Source of the DNA: Bacillus sp. JCM 19058
Lineage (GTDB): Bacteria > Bacillota > Bacilli > Bacillales_H > Bacillaceae_D
Length of the DNA stretch: 64,000 bases
Direction: 5' to 3'
Assembly (NCBI GenBank): GCA_001310555.1
Contig: BAXO01000005.1
Span: forward strand, 27,158 to 91,157
Under the pieces are notes generated by a model that saw only the letters and a list, made by a program, of their open reading frames with translations, had not been told where the DNA came from and did no database searches. The position numbers were made by a program, and so were the translations under genes. Positions within the stretch are counted from its first letter, which is position 1, and each line of letters opens with the position of its first letter. This document shows positions 52,161 through 64,000 of the stretch, one piece after another.

Positions 52161-54357
52161 GTGAATTCGTTGAAAAAGAAAGGTTCTATTGATCGGATGA
52201 AATGGTGGCAATCGATTCGTGACGAGCACTATATTCGGTACGTGTTATGGAGCGGATTGGCGATCCTGCTTTACATATTAATGCTTGGCAATATTATTCC
52301 TGAGAAAATAGATATTACACTTTCACAAATTGCTACTCAAGATATTCGTTCACCGATTTCCGTCGAAAATAAGGCAGCAACAGAAGAGCGGAGAACAGAA
52401 GCGACCAATGCAATCGAAACGGTTTATGAGCTGAAACGCGATTATGCTCAAAACCAGGTCGAAAAAGTTAATGATATCTTCGATTTAATTAGACAAGTCT
52501 CGCTTCAGGAGGAATTTGAAGAGGGAACTGAAGAAGAGGATGAGGACGAGGAAGGGCCAACGGACGAGGAAGTTCTCGAAGAACGTCTGAATTATATTCA
52601 TGACACGCTGGCTCTTGGCACGAACAATGACTTGACGGATGAGACGTTGACTACTTTACTCGAAACTAGCGATTCCCAGCTCACCATTGCTCAGGAAGCA
52701 ACGACAAACGCTGTTTATGAAATTATGAGCGAGCGAATATCGATTCGTGATTTAAACGAGGCAAAGGAAGAGGTTCAAAACCAAATTGCGGTTTCAACAG
52801 TCAGCAATCAAGTACGACAGGCAATGATTGAGGTCGGACAATTTGCGATCATTCCCAACTATATTTATGATTCAGAAGCAACGGAACGCCTTCGTCAACA
52901 GGCAGCGGATAGTGTCGAGCCCGTTATTATTCGTGAAGGGCAGCTGATAGTAAAGGAAGGGGAAATTGTCAATCATGAGAAATACGAGCAGCTGCGAATC
53001 GTCGGTCTGCTTGATGATTCGATTAATATTTACCCATATATCGGTTTAGCGCTGCTCGTGTTACTCATTGTGGGAATGCTAGCTTATTTTGTTGAGGAAT
53101 CCAATACCTCGGCTCGAGATAACAACAGCCATCTTCTCATGTTTATGCTCGTGTTCAGCCTTACGATTATCATTATTAAAATTGCTAGCTTGCTGGAAGG
53201 GTTAGGGATAACCGGGATTGGCTTTATCGTCCCAGTATCTCTTGGAGCCATGCTTTTTACCTTACTCCTACAAGCGAGAATGGCTTTGTTTGCGAGCGTC
53301 TTATTTGCGGTTATTGGAGCGATCTTTTTTTTAACGAGGGCTCCAGCGGTACATTCAATTTCAGCTATGGCTTCTATATATTGTTCAGCTCGGTGGCCGG
53401 AGTCTATTTTCTTCAAACATCCAATCGAGTCTCTCGAATTTTGCGGGCAGGACTATTTGTATCGGTCGTAAATATAGTTACCGTTCTCGCGCTACTATTC
53501 ATTAAAGCTGTTCAGAATAATTGGATCGAACTCGGCTTTAATCTCAGCTTTGCTTTGTTGTCAGGCTTTGCTGCTGCTGTGCTGACAATTGGCCTTCTTC
53601 CGTTTCTTGAGGCGGGTTTCGGAATTTTATCGACGACGCGTTTGATTGAGCTGTCTAACCCAAACCATCCTTTATTACGGAAAATATTGACGGAAGCTCC
53701 GGGCACATACCATCATAGCGTTGTAGTCGGCAATTTAGCAGAAGCGGCCTGTGAAACGATCGGAGAAAACGGCTTATTGGCTCGCGTCGGCGCATACTAT
53801 CACGATTTAGGTAAGACGCGGCGACCTCACTTTTTTTATCGAAAACCAGATGAAAATGGAAAATCCGCACGATAAAATTTCACCTCAGCTTAGCACAACG
53901 ATCATCGTTGCCCATCCGTATGATGGTGCAGAGCTGCTGCGGGAATACAAAATGCCGAAAGAAATTATCGATATTGCAGAACAGCATCACGGAACTAGCC
54001 TGCTAAAGTACTTTTATCATAAAGCCAATCAGGAGTCAGAGAAGCCGTTGCCTGAATCGCAATTTCGTTACCCTGGTCCAAAGCCACAGACGAAGGTGTG
54101 TGCCATTGTCAGCATAGCGGATAGTGTGGAAGCAGCCGTTCGCTCAATGCAAAAGCCGACACCTGATAAAATAGAAGCATTAGTACGTAAGATTATTAAA
54201 GATAAGCTCGAGGACGGACAGTTTGATGAGTCCGATTTAACCCTTCGCCAGCTAGAGCAAGTCGCTGCCTCCATTTGTGAAACATTAAAGGGCACCTTCC
54301 ATCAACGAATTGAGTACCCTGAAGATGTGAAGAAAAAAAGGAGAGTTGAAAAAGTGA
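52161..54357 (+). CDS. pgpH: Cyclic-di-AMP phosphodiesterase PgpH (7TM-HD, three frameshifts)
   Basis: PgpH hydrolyses c-di-AMP. A first membrane helix is followed by a long extracellular domain, then a 7TM block (PYIGLALLVLLIVGMLAYFV onwards). The HD domain has GTYHHSVVVGNLAEAA, AYYHDLGKTRRPHFF, NPHDKISPQLS and AEQHHGT as metal ligands. Breaks: T8 53325-53332 (six, AIFFNEGSSG), T7 53831-53837 (six) and A7 54333-54339 (six). The last one hides the true stop at 54355-54357 and makes the frame run into ybeY. The corrected length is about 731 residues. Confidence 0.94.
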
Positions 54358-54823
54358 ATGTAATCGTTGATTTGCTTGATGAAACAGGTGAAATAAACGA
54401 GGAGCAAAAGCAGCTTGTCAGACGCTTGATTGACAAAGCGTTTACTCATGAAGAGCAGAAAGGTGAGCTTGAATTATCGGTCACCTTCGTGAATGATGAA
54501 CGGATTCGGGAAATCAACCGCGAATATCGAGCAAGGATCAGCCTACTGACGTTATTACGTTTGCATTAAATGAGCAGGGGGAAAATGAGCTGGAAGTTGT
54601 GGACGAAGACCTGCCAAATGCTCTCGGCGATATTGTTATTTCCGTTCCTCGTATGAAGCAGCAGGCGACGGAGTACGGCCATTCATTGCAGCGCGAGCTC
54701 GGATTTTTAGTGCTGCACGGCGTTCTACACCTGCTCGGGTATGACCATCAAACAGATGAGGAAGAAAAGGTGATGTTCGAAAGACAAGAGAACATCCTGA
54801 ATGCCTATGGCCTTACAAGATAG
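54354..54823 (+). CDS. ybeY: Endoribonuclease YbeY (frameshifted)
   Basis: YbeY is a zinc endoribonuclease for rRNA maturation and ribosome quality control. The zinc motif is [11 protein letters not shown] (H-x3-H-x5-H). The upstream family motif reads [19 protein letters not shown] after one missing base near 54535 is restored. The start is GTG at 54354, overlapping the corrected pgpH stop, with AAAGGAG upstream. The corrected length is about 156 residues. The apparent fusion to pgpH is an artefact of the A7 run. Confidence 0.93.
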
Positions 54824-55199
54824 AAATCGTAAAGGCTTTAAACGGCTGATCCGCTCGTTCGGTTATGCTTCAAAGGGGCTGCAATATGTTATCAAGCATG
54901 AACAGAATATGCAGGTGCATCTGGCTGCGGCCATTTTGGCATTAGTTCTAGCTTGGTGGCTTAATCTTCCCCTTCTTCACTGGATGATTTTATTACTCGT
55001 GATTGCTGGAATGTTTGCGCTGGAAATTATGAATACGGCCATTGAACGCACAGTCGATCTCTTTACGGAGGAGTTTCATCCTATTGCTAAGCGAGCGAAG
55101 GATATTGCCGCCGCAGCCGTTCTCGTCTATTGTGCGCTAGCGCTCGTGATCGGTCTCCTATTATTTGTACCGCCGCTTTGGCGTCTGTTCTTTTTATGA
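54801..55199 (+). CDS. dgkA: Undecaprenol/diacylglycerol kinase DgkA
   Basis: This small trimeric membrane kinase phosphorylates undecaprenol in Gram-positive bacteria. Conserved parts are [37 protein letters not shown] and the catalytic [13 protein letters not shown]. Three membrane helices. Start ATG at 54801, with an alternative at 54807, overlaps the end of ybeY by 23 bp. The frame is intact. Confidence 0.94.
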   Translation: MPMALQDRNRKGFKRLIRSFGYASKGLQYVIKHEQNMQVHLAAAILALVLAWWLNLPLLHWMILLLVIAGMFALEIMNTAIERTVDLFTEEFHPIAKRAKDIAAAAVLVYCALALVIGLLLFVPPLWRLFFL

Positions 55200-55222
55200 T
55201 TTTGATGGAAGAAAGGATTTGA

Positions 55223-56535
<1,313 letters not shown>

Positions 56536-56569
56536 CGATGCGAGCATACCGGTTTTGTAATAGATATTT

Positions 56570-56601
56570 AACAATGGTCAAGCGGATGACCATTGTTTTT
56601 T
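56570..56601 (+). terminator. Terminator after era
   Basis: AACAATGGTCA (56570-56580) and TGACCATTGTT (56586-56596) form a perfect stem with a 5-nt loop and T-tract. Confidence 0.85.
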
Positions 56602-56768
56602 GATTATTAAACGATTATGATTAAAATATAATGACTCACGTGAAAAAAAATGCCATTTCGACATTGTCAAGTAAACTTAATTAGCAATATTTCCTTAACA
56701 TTAAAGGTACAAATGCGGTCATGATACAAGTATAGGTGTTCAGTCTTGAGAAAGAGGTGTAATCTGAG

Positions 56769-56912
56769 ATGCTTGATTTTTCTTGGAAAATCTTTTCAAT
56801 GACAGGTGATTTGGATATGTATTTGCTGATAAAGGAGCTTGAACGGGATTCGACAGAAGCGGATGACAGTGAAGTGAACGAGACGATAGACTCGCACATG
56901 CATCAATCATAA
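56769..56912 (+). CDS. yqzL: YqzL family protein
   Basis: This is a 47-residue protein beginning MLDFSWKIFSMTGDLDMYLL then IKELERDSTEADDSEVNET. The N-terminal pattern M-L-D-F-x-W-K-x-F-x-x-T-G-D and the position just before recO match B. subtilis YqzL. AAGAGGTG is upstream. Function is unknown. The frame is intact. Confidence 0.88.
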   Translation: MLDFSWKIFSMTGDLDMYLLIKELERDSTEADDSEVNETIDSHMHQS

Positions 56913-56954
56913 TGAAAATGGTTTGTTACTCACAGGGTTAAGTGGTGATGATGA

Positions 56955-57711
56955 TTGTTACTAAAAGTAGAAGGAATTGTAATTCGAACGTCCGATTACG
57001 GGGAATCTCATAAAATTGTTACGTTCTATACGAGGGAGCTAGGGAAAGTGGCCGCTATGGCTCGAGGGGCGAGAAGAACGAAAAGCAGACTAACGGCAAT
57101 TTCTCAGCATTTTATTTACGGTTCGTTTTTGATTCAAAAAAAATCAAGGGCTCGGTCTATTAAATCAAGGAGAAATTATTGACTCGTTTAAGGAGGTTCG
57201 TCATAATTTAGTGCTGACCTCGTATGCGAGCTATATCGTTGAGCTTCTCGACAAGCTAACTGAGGAAAATGAAGCAAACCCGTCGTTGTTTGCCTGCCTG
57301 TATCAAATGCTCCATCACCTTAATGAAGGTGTTGATCCCGAAGTATTACTGCGAATATTTGAAATGAAAATGCTGGCAGTGGCAGGTATCAAACCAGAGC
57401 TGGACCACTGTGTCTGCTGTAAGTCTACAGAGACACCGATTGCTTTTTCGATTCGGGAGGCCGGCTTCTTATGTAAGCGCTGCTCTTACCGAGACGAAAA
57501 AGCGTATCGTATTTCACCTCAAACGGCAAGGCTTTTGCGATTGTTTTATTATTTTGATTTAAATCGACTCGGGTCGATTTCATTGAAGCCCGAAACGAAG
57601 CAGGAGCTCAAAACGGTTATTTCTGCCTATTATGACGAGTATTCTGGTTTAAGGCTGAAATCGAAGCGATTTCTTGAGCAGCTGGAGCGAATGGAGGACT
57701 TCACCCCATAA
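56955..57711 (+). CDS. recO: DNA repair protein RecO (frameshifted)
   Basis: RecO anneals DNA and loads RecA. The N-terminal OB fold is [40 protein letters not shown]. The central zinc site is [10 protein letters not shown] with FLCKRCSY. The A8 run at 57136-57143 should be seven ([20 protein letters not shown]). The start is TTG at 56955. The corrected length is about 252 residues. Confidence 0.93.
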
Positions 57712-57714
57712 AGG

Positions 57715-57743
57715 TTGACGCTGCGCTATTCATTTAGTACGAT
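57715..57743 (+). promoter_or_regulatory. Sigma-A promoter of glyQS
   Basis: TTGACG (57715-57720) and TACGAT (57738-57743) are separated by 17 bp, directly upstream of the T-box leader. Confidence 0.6.
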
Positions 57744-57749
57744 GTCTAT

Positions 57750-57975
57750 AATAAACGTTTTACGATAAGCTGCAACGATGGAAAGTAGTACTTATTTTCA
57801 CCAAAGAAAGCGAACCTAGGATAGTGAGAGCTAGGGCTTTGAGAAATAAGGAAGGCGTTCCGGAGCAGATTCGGATAAAGTGATCCCTCGTATAAAAGAG
57901 TGGATAAGTAGGGTGGAACCGCGGGGTAACTCTCGTCCCTATGCCAATCGCCGGCATAGGACGAGAGTTTTTCGT
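57750..57975 (+). promoter_or_regulatory. T-box leader controlling glyQS
   Basis: The antiterminator hallmark AGGGTGGAACCGCGGG is at 57910-57925. The competing terminator is ACTCTCGTCCCTATGCC (57929-57945) with GGCATAGGACGAGAGT (about 57953-57968), followed by T. Uncharged tRNA, here expected to be glycyl-tRNA from the downstream genes, stabilises the antiterminator and allows transcription. I could not fix the specifier codon with certainty. Confidence 0.92.
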
Positions 57976-58067
57976 TTTATGAATGTTTTCCAGCTTAAGC
58001 AGCCAGCCCTATCCGGGCGAAAGCTAAGCTTGTTTAACTATTGATCGATAAAAGGGGAGTGGACCTA

Positions 58068-58946
58068 GTGAATGTTCAACAAATGATTTTAACGTTGCAA
58101 CAATTTTGGGCAAATGAAAAATGTATGATCATGCAGGCGTATGATACCGAGAAAGGTGCTGGAACGATGAGTCCGTTTACTTTATTACGCTCGATTGGGC
58201 CGGAGCCGTGGAATGTCGCTTACGTCGAACCATCTCGTCGTCCGGCGGACGGGCGTTACGGCGAAAATCCGAACCGGCTGTACCAGCATCATCAATTTCA
58301 AGTCATTATGAAGCCATCGCCGACGAATATTCAGGAGCTTTATCTTGAAAGCTTGAAGGCTTTAGGTATTAACCCGCTTGAACATGACATCCGTTTTGTT
58401 GAAGATAACTGGGAAAATCCAACCTTGGGCTGTGCCGGTCTAGGCTGGGAAGTGTGGCTTGATGGGATGGAAATTACCCAGTTTACGTATTTTCAGCTCG
58501 TCGGTGGATTAGAAGCGAACCCGGTCTCGGCGGAAATTACCTACGGTTTGGAGCGGCTTGCCTCCTACATCCAGGATAAAGAAAACGTGTTTGAACTAGA
58601 GTGGGTCGACGGATTTTCATATGGTGATATTTTTAGTCAAACCGAATACGAGCATTCGAAATATACGTTTGAAATTTCCGATGTTCAAATGCTGTTTTCC
58701 CTTTTTAATACGTATGAACTGGAAGCGAAGCGAGCGCTGGAAGAGCAGCTTGTTTTTCCAGCCTACGATTATATCCTGAAGTGCTCACATACGTTCAATC
58801 TGCTCGACGCACGCGGTGCGATTTCAGTCACAGAGCGAACGGGCTACATCGGGAGGGTAAGGCAGCTCGCTCGTAAGGCAGCGAGACTCTATTATGAAGA
58901 AAGAGAAAGACTCGGCTTTCCGATGCTGAAAAAGGAGGGGAACTGA
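58068..58946 (+). CDS. glyQ: Glycyl-tRNA synthetase alpha subunit GlyQ
   Basis: This is the catalytic subunit of the bacterial heterotetrameric Gly[42 protein letters not shown] and [20 protein letters not shown] are highly conserved, as is [23 protein letters not shown] at 58068 is chosen because AGGGGAG lies upstream and the conserved N-terminus starts there. 292 residues, intact. Confidence 0.97.
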   Translation: MNVQQMILTLQQFWANEKCMIMQAYDTEKGAGTMSPFTLLRSIGPEPWNVAYVEPSRRPADGRYGENPNRLYQHHQFQVIMKPSPTNIQELYLESLKALGINPLEHDIRFVEDNWENPTLGCAGLGWEVWLDGMEITQFTYFQLVGGLEANPVSAEITYGLERLASYIQDKENVFELEWVDGFSYGDIFSQTEYEHSKYTFEISDVQMLFSLFNTYELEAKRALEEQLVFPAYDYILKCSHTFNLLDARGAISVTERTGYIGRVRQLARKAARLYYEERERLGFPMLKKEGN

Positions 58947-58948
58947 TT

Positions 58949-61035
58949 ATGGATACACGTAATTTCTTGTTAGAAATCGGGCTGGAAGAGCTACCAGCTC
59001 GCTTTGTCACTGATTCAATGAATCAGCTAAGAGAAAAGGTTGAAGCATGGCTGCGCGAACAGCGTCTCAGCTTTAATGGAATTCAAGCCTTTTCGACACC
59101 GAGACGCCTGGCGATTCTCGTACAAGATTTAAGCGAGAAGCAGTCAGACTTAACAGCAGAGGCGAAAGGCCCGGCAAAAAAAATCGCTCTCGATTCGGAA
59201 GGAAAATGGACAAAAGCTGCACAAGGCTTTGCACGTGGGCAAGGCGTCACCGTAGACGATTTGTTTGTAAAGGAATTAAAAGGAGTGGAGTATGTATACG
59301 CCAAAACCTTTGCAGCAGGAAAGGAGACGATAAGTCTTTTACCTGAGCTGAAATCGGTCATTACTTCTTTGCATTTTCCAAAAAAATATGCGCTGGAACG
59401 AATTTGAGCTACGCTTCGCGCGACCAATCCAATGGCTTGTTGCTCTATTCGGAAATGAGGTCATTCCGTTTTCAATCGCAGGCGTAAAAACGGCTAATAA
59501 GACGTACGGCCATCGCTTTCTCGGCAAGGAAGTGGTTCTAAATGAGGCGGAAACCTATTCGGAACGATTGCTGGAACAATTCGTTATGGCTGTTCCGGAC
59601 GAAAGAAAAGCGGCCATACGTAAGCAAATCGACTTGATTAGTCAAGAAAACAATTGGAGCGTCCTTCTGGACGAGGAATTGCTGGAAGAGGTTAACAACT
59701 TGATCGAGTATCCAACCGCACTGTCAGGCACTTTCGATCGAGCATTTCTTTCCATTCCGAAAGAGGTGCTCATTACTTCGATGCGAGAGCACCAGCGCTA
59801 TTTTCCGGTCGAAGATCGGTCCGGCTCCTTGTTGCCTCATTTTGTGACGGTTCGAAATGGCGATGCCAGCCATTTGGAAAACGTCGTTAGAGGGAACGAA
59901 AAAGTATTACGAGCGAGATTGTCAGATGCTGCTTTCTTTTTGCTGAGGATCAGAAGCTGAACATCGATGACGCGCTATTGCGATTGGACCATATTGTCTA
60001 TCATGAAGAGCTCGGATCAATTGGGGACAAGGTGCGTCGTATTTGCGCAACCGTGAAGGTGCTAAGTGAATTGGTCAATGCTGCGCCGAAAGAGAGGCAA
60101 ACTGCCTTACGAATTGCCGAGATTGCTAAATTTGATCTAGTGACCCAAATAGTAGGCGAATTTACAGAGCTGCAAGGGACGATGGGCGAAGTGTATGCAG
60201 AACTTGCTGGTGAAGCGCCGGAAGTTGCAGCAGGGATTAAGGAGCATTACCGCCCCCGTTTTTCAGGCGACGAGAGCCTTCGTCGCTTGCGGCAACGATT
60301 GTTAGTCTAGCTGACAAGCTTGACACAATTGCCGGCTGCTTTGCAATTGGGTTAATTCCATCAGGCTCTCAGGATCCGTATGCCCTTCGTCGTCAAGCGG
60401 CCGGTGTGGTTCAAATGCTGTTTGATTACAAGCTGTCTATTCCTCTTGAGCGTCTATTGATGATGGCAGTAGAAGGGATCGAAAAAAATCAGCTGCTGAA
60501 GCAAGACAAAAGAGGTCTGCTTGATGAACTGCGGTCATTTTTCAGGCTGCGTCTTAAAACGCTTCTGCAAGAAAAAGGGATTCGTTACGATGTCATCGAT
60601 GCTGTGTTGGCTGGCGATATTTCGGTTGTATCAACCGTATTCGCGAAGGCAGAGCTTTTAATGAACAAGCAAACGGATCCGACTTTCAAGCCTGCTGTTG
60701 AGGCACTGAGTCGTGTGACTAATATTGCTGTCCATCAAGATCAGCAAGCCACACTTGACCCGGCATTGTTTGAAAAGGAACAGGAAGAAAGGCTGTATTC
60801 TATATATGGGCAAGTGAAGGAAGAAGTGCCGAATGCTTTGGCAAAAGGGGAAGTTGACGAAGCTTTTCAAATGCTTAGCGGGCTTGCACCGGCCATCGAT
60901 CAATATTTTGACCACATTATGGTCATGACTGAAGATGAAACGATGAAGACCAATCGCCTTGCGCAAATGGGAGCTTTGGCTGAACTGATTCATTCTTTTG
61001 CGGATTTTCAGAAGCTTGTCTTTTCGTCAAACTAA
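58949..61035 (+). CDS. glyS: Glycyl-tRNA synthetase beta subunit GlyS (three frameshifts)
   Basis: The beta subunit binds t[38 protein letters not shown] and [20 protein letters not shown] are typical. Later come [19 protein letters not shown], and [20 protein letters not shown] then [14 protein letters not shown]. Breaks: A7 59380-59386 (six, [18 protein letters not shown]), T5 59937-59941 (six expected, a contraction) and one base lost near 60278 ([16 protein letters not shown]). The corrected length is about 696 residues. It follows glyQ by 2 bp. Confidence 0.96.
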
Positions 61036-61054
61036 ATACCGAGAGGTGAACGAG

Positions 61055-61875
61055 ATGAAAAAGACCTCTGTTGTCTATGTTGTATCTGATTCGGTCGGAG
61101 AAACGGCTGAGCTCGTTGTGAAGGCTGCTGCGAGCCAATTTAATGGTACTGGTGTAGAGCTGAGGCGGATTCCGTACGTCGAAGAGAAGGAAACGATACG
61201 AGAAATTATTCGTCTGGCGGTGCAGGCGAAGGCACTCGTTGCTTTTACATTAGTTGTCCCGGAAATTAAAAGCTTTTTGCTGGAGGAGGCAGAAAAAGCA
61301 GGTGTGCAAACCGTTGATATTATTGGCCCGATGCTGACAAAGATCGGGGAGCTCACTAAAAAAAAGCCCCGATATGAACCAGGAGTGATTTATCGGCTAG
61401 ATGAAGACTATTTTCGCAAGGTTGAGGCTATTGAGTTCGCGGTTAAATATGACGATGGTCGCGATCCGCGCGGAATCCTTCGCGCAGATATTGTGCTGAT
61501 TGGCGTTTCGCGGACGTCGAAAACACCGTTGTCTCAATATTTGGCTCATAAACGCTTGAAGGTCGCTAATGTTCCTTTAGTGCCTGAATTGAAGCCGCCC
61601 GAGGAGCTATTCCAAGTGGCACCGAAAAAAAATGCATCGGCTTGAAAATTAGTCCGGAAAAGCTAAATAACATTCGGGCAGAGCGCTTAAAAGCACTAGG
61701 ATTAAAGCCTGAAGCGGATTATGCTAAAATTGAACGAATCAAGGAAGAGCTAGCCTTTGCCGACCAAGTAATGAAGCGCATCGGTTGTCCAGTGATCGAT
61801 GTGTCAAATAAAGCGGTGGAAGAAACGGCTAATTCGATTTCAAGCATGTATGACCGCAAAAGAAAGGGAAAATAA
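61055..61875 (+). CDS. ppsR: Pyruvate, phosphate dikinase regulatory protein family (YqfL, frameshifted)
   Basis: This DUF299-family bifunctional kinase/pyrophosphorylase regulates PPDK or PEP synthase in characterised members; the B. subtilis homologue YqfL influences catabolite repression. [20 protein letters not shown] and the P-loop [16 protein letters not shown] are diagnostic. The A8 run at 61625-61632 breaks the frame; six gives [23 protein letters not shown] at 61055 follows GAGAGGTG. The corrected length is about 273 residues. ccpN, usually between glyS and this gene, is absent. Confidence 0.92.
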
Positions 61876-62354
61876 TAGCCGCTTTGCGCTTGCCAACTGT
61901 CAGGTAACCAAGTAAAAAAACATTTTAAGCTTAAGCAGGCTTCTAATTAGAGCACCTATGCAAAACGATAAATGAATGAGGAGGCGGGAGAAGTATTTCT
62001 TGACGTTTAGAGGGGGGACTGCTCCTGTCTTTTGATTCCGCCGAAAACAAAATGCTAGCCAAATTAGGACAAATCAAGTATAATGAAAAATTGTGATTAA
62101 GCTCGTTTAGTCATGTTCACTTCGTTCATTGTCCCCTGGTAAAGAACACATTTTATCTACATCTTCATGCATATAAAGTAAAAAGAACAAATAAATTTAA
62201 AAAGTCAAGACTTTTTCTAAGGAATTAGGGTAAAGATAGTGGATAGTAGGAAAAATGACTGATTTTCGTGACGGAGTACGAGCATTCGACAAAAACTACG
62301 CTTTTCTTTAAAAAGAAAGCAGGAATTTAGAAGGGGACGTTGAATCATTAAAAA
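61876..62354. other. Intergenic between ppsR and yqxD
   Basis: This is 479 bp without a supported gene. TATAAT occurs near 62079 with only a weak -35. GAGGAGGCGGGAG (61979-61991) looks like a ribosome binding site but no frame of useful length follows it. Confidence 0.4.
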
Positions 62355-62816
62355 ATGGAGATATTCAACAACCGATTATTTGTTGATGCCGACTCTTGTC
62401 TGTAAAAGAAGAAGTGCTGTGCCTAGGAACATATTATCAGGTGGAAATGGTCTTCGTCTCCTCCTATGCTCATCAGCTTGTCTTGCCTTCGGCTGTGAAG
62501 CAGATCACCGTTGATGCAAATAAAGAAGCGGCAGATTTGTACATTTTAAATCACATCGGTTCGGGAGATGTTTGCGTAACCCAGGATCATGCGCTTGCCT
62601 CCCTGCTTTTATCAAAGGGAGCGATCGTTTTGTCTCCTAGAGGCTATCTTTTTGAGGAACGAGCGGTAGAGCAGCTTTTGGATGCTCGGTATCTTTCGCA
62701 AAGACAGCGACGCATGGGGAAAAAGACGAAGGGACCAAAGGCATTTACAAAGAGGGATCGACAACGTTTTTTTAAGCCAGCTTGAAAAATTCTTGTTAAA
62801 AAAAGCAGGATATTGA
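62355..62816 (+). CDS. yqxD: UPF0178/YaiI family protein YqxD (frameshifted)
   Basis: This is a PIN/NYN-like domain protein of unknown function found before dnaG. Corrected, it starts MEIFNNRLFVDADSCPVKEE with the conserved VDADxCPV motif, followed by QITVDANKEAADLYILNHI and TQDHALASLLLSKGAIVLSP. The end is RFLSQLEKFLLKKAGY. One base is missing near 62400 and the T7 run at 62767-62773 should be six. ATG at 62355 has no clear ribosome binding site. About 154 residues. Confidence 0.88.
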
Positions 62817-62847
62817 GAAAAAGGCTCGAACATAAAAAACTTGTGTC

Positions 62848-64000
62848 ATGAAAATGAAGATGGTGATGGAAGACATGAGAAATCGCGTACCCGAAGAAGT
62901 TGTCGAGAATATTCGGCAGGCTTCAGACATCGTCGAAGTCATTAGCGATTTTGTCCAATTAAAAAAGCAGGGGCGGCAGTACATTGGACTTTGTCCGTTT
63001 CATGGTGAAAACACTCCGTCTTTTTCGGTTTCTCCCGAAAAGCAGCTTTATCATTGCTTCGGTTGTGGGGCAGGTGGGAATGTCTTTACTTTTTGATGGA
63101 GCATGAAAGCTTTTCGTTTGTTGACGCCTTGCAATATTTAGCGAAGCGAGCGAAAATAGCAATCCCGGAAATGGATGCATCTGCCGCACAGACAAATCGA
63201 GATAGCCTCAGTACGAAATGAGGGAAGGGCATGAATTGGCTGCCAATTTGTTTCATCATATTCTTACTTTGACAGAGCAGGGGGCTCAAGGAAGAAAGTA
63301 TGCGGAAGAGCGACAATTTAGCAAACGTCAGCTGGAGCATTTTCAAATCGGGGTAGCCCCGGATCGCTGGGATGCACTAACGACCATTTTGCAACGGCGC
63401 GGCTTTTCGCTTGCGAAAATGGTCGAAGCAGGACTGTTGGGGGAACGGGACTCGGATCAAGGGTATTATGATCGTTTTCGAAATCGACTAATGTTTCCTA
63501 TATGTGATGGTCAAGGAAAGGTAATCGCGTTTAGCGGCCGTGCACTCGGAGAAGAAAAACCGAAGTATTTGAATAGCGCGGAAACGCCCATTTTCCAGAA
63601 AAGCAAAACGCTATTTGCCCTTCATACTGCACGAAAAGCCATTCGGAAGGAAAATGAAGCTGTGCTGTTTGAAGGAGCAGCTGATGTCATTTCCGCATGG
63701 GGAGCCGGAGTCGAAAACAGCGTTGCTACATTGGGAACGGCTTTAACAGAAGAACAAGGAAGGGTGCTGAGACGGAATGCAGAATCAGTCATCCTTTGCT
63801 ATGATTCGGATCGCGCCGGTGTCGATGCGGCCTTCCGTTCCGCTAAAATCCTAGAAACTACTGGGTGTCATGTAAAAGTCGCCCAAATGCCGGAGGATCT
63901 CGATCCCGATGATTACATTCGAAAATATGGTGCGCAGCGCTTTAAAACCGAAGTAATTGGGGCAAGCTTGTCTTTAATGGCATTTAAAATGCGTTATTTG
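62848..64000 (+). CDS. dnaG: DNA primase DnaG, 3' end outside the window (two frameshifts)
   Basis: DnaG makes replication primers. The zinc-binding domain is [18 protein letters not shown] then [12 protein letters not shown] (CHC2). The RNA polymerase domain has [20 protein letters not shown] and [26 protein letters not shown] motifs are [13 protein letters not shown] and [12 protein letters not shown]5 run at 63090-63094 should be six (VFTFLMEHES), and one A is missing near 63218 ([15 protein letters not shown]). Several in-frame ATGs (62848, 62854, 62860, 62866, 62875) make the start uncertain. About 385 residues are in the window. Confidence 0.96.

Overview
The window is a chromosomal segment of a low-G+C, endospore-forming Gram-positive bacterium of the Bacillaceae. 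The gene order sda - yqeG - yqeH - aroE - yhbY - nadD - yqeK - rsfS - yqeM - comER/comEA/comEB/comEC - yqzM - holA - rpsT - gpr - lepA - hemW - hrcA - grpE - dnaK - dnaJ - prmA - rsmE - mtaB - rpsU - yqeY - nfeD - floA - yqfC - yqfD - phoH - pgpH - ybeY - dgkA - cdd - era - yqzL - recO - glyQ - glyS - ppsR - yqxD - dnaG is the backbone known from Bacillus subtilis. A complete Mrp Na+/H+ antiporter operon at the left edge would fit an alkaliphilic or salt-tolerant relative, but Mrp is not restricted to such species.

Layout. 1-900: decayed sequence with a remnant of a CDP-alcohol phosphatidyltransferase. 1022-6788 (minus): mrpA-G. 7450-8440: a small membrane-protein gene, the sporulation checkpoint gene sda, and a cluster of DnaA boxes. 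8439-20638: the yqeG-yqeM ribosome-assembly/NAD/shikimate cluster and the late competence locus, with cvfB and metY as extra genes. 20972-24498: yqzM, holA, rpsT, gpr. 24666-34100: yqxA, lepA, hemW and the HrcA-controlled chaperone genes. 34222-39644: prmA, rsmE and mtaB, interrupted by a cassette with a membrane protein, a lipoprotein and a possible tiny toxin. 40051-43292: two CRISPR arrays with related but different 30-bp repeats, bracketing an ABC exporter. 43409-64000: deoC, a Na/Pi-type transporter, then the rpsU to dnaG block, with a T-box in front of glyQS. dnaG runs off the right edge.

A technical point dominates the reading. About fifty A/T runs of 6-9 bases inside conserved genes carry one or two extra bases. 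Some 25 other sites have lost a single base, usually from a short G or C run. Nearly every housekeeping gene is therefore split. The affected genes include essential ones (dnaG, glyS, era, holA, lepA), and the losses outside A/T runs cannot be explained by polymerase slippage. I therefore read most frameshifts as sequencing or assembly errors and give joined coordinates.

The less ordinary content is: the CRISPR pair, whose leaders share an inverted motif at conserved spacing and which have no cas genes in the window; a short insertion after lepA flanked by two diverged copies of the lepA 3' end; DnaA boxes beside sda; metY inside the com locus; a candidate type I toxin; and a pair of palindromic operators without an adjacent regulator.
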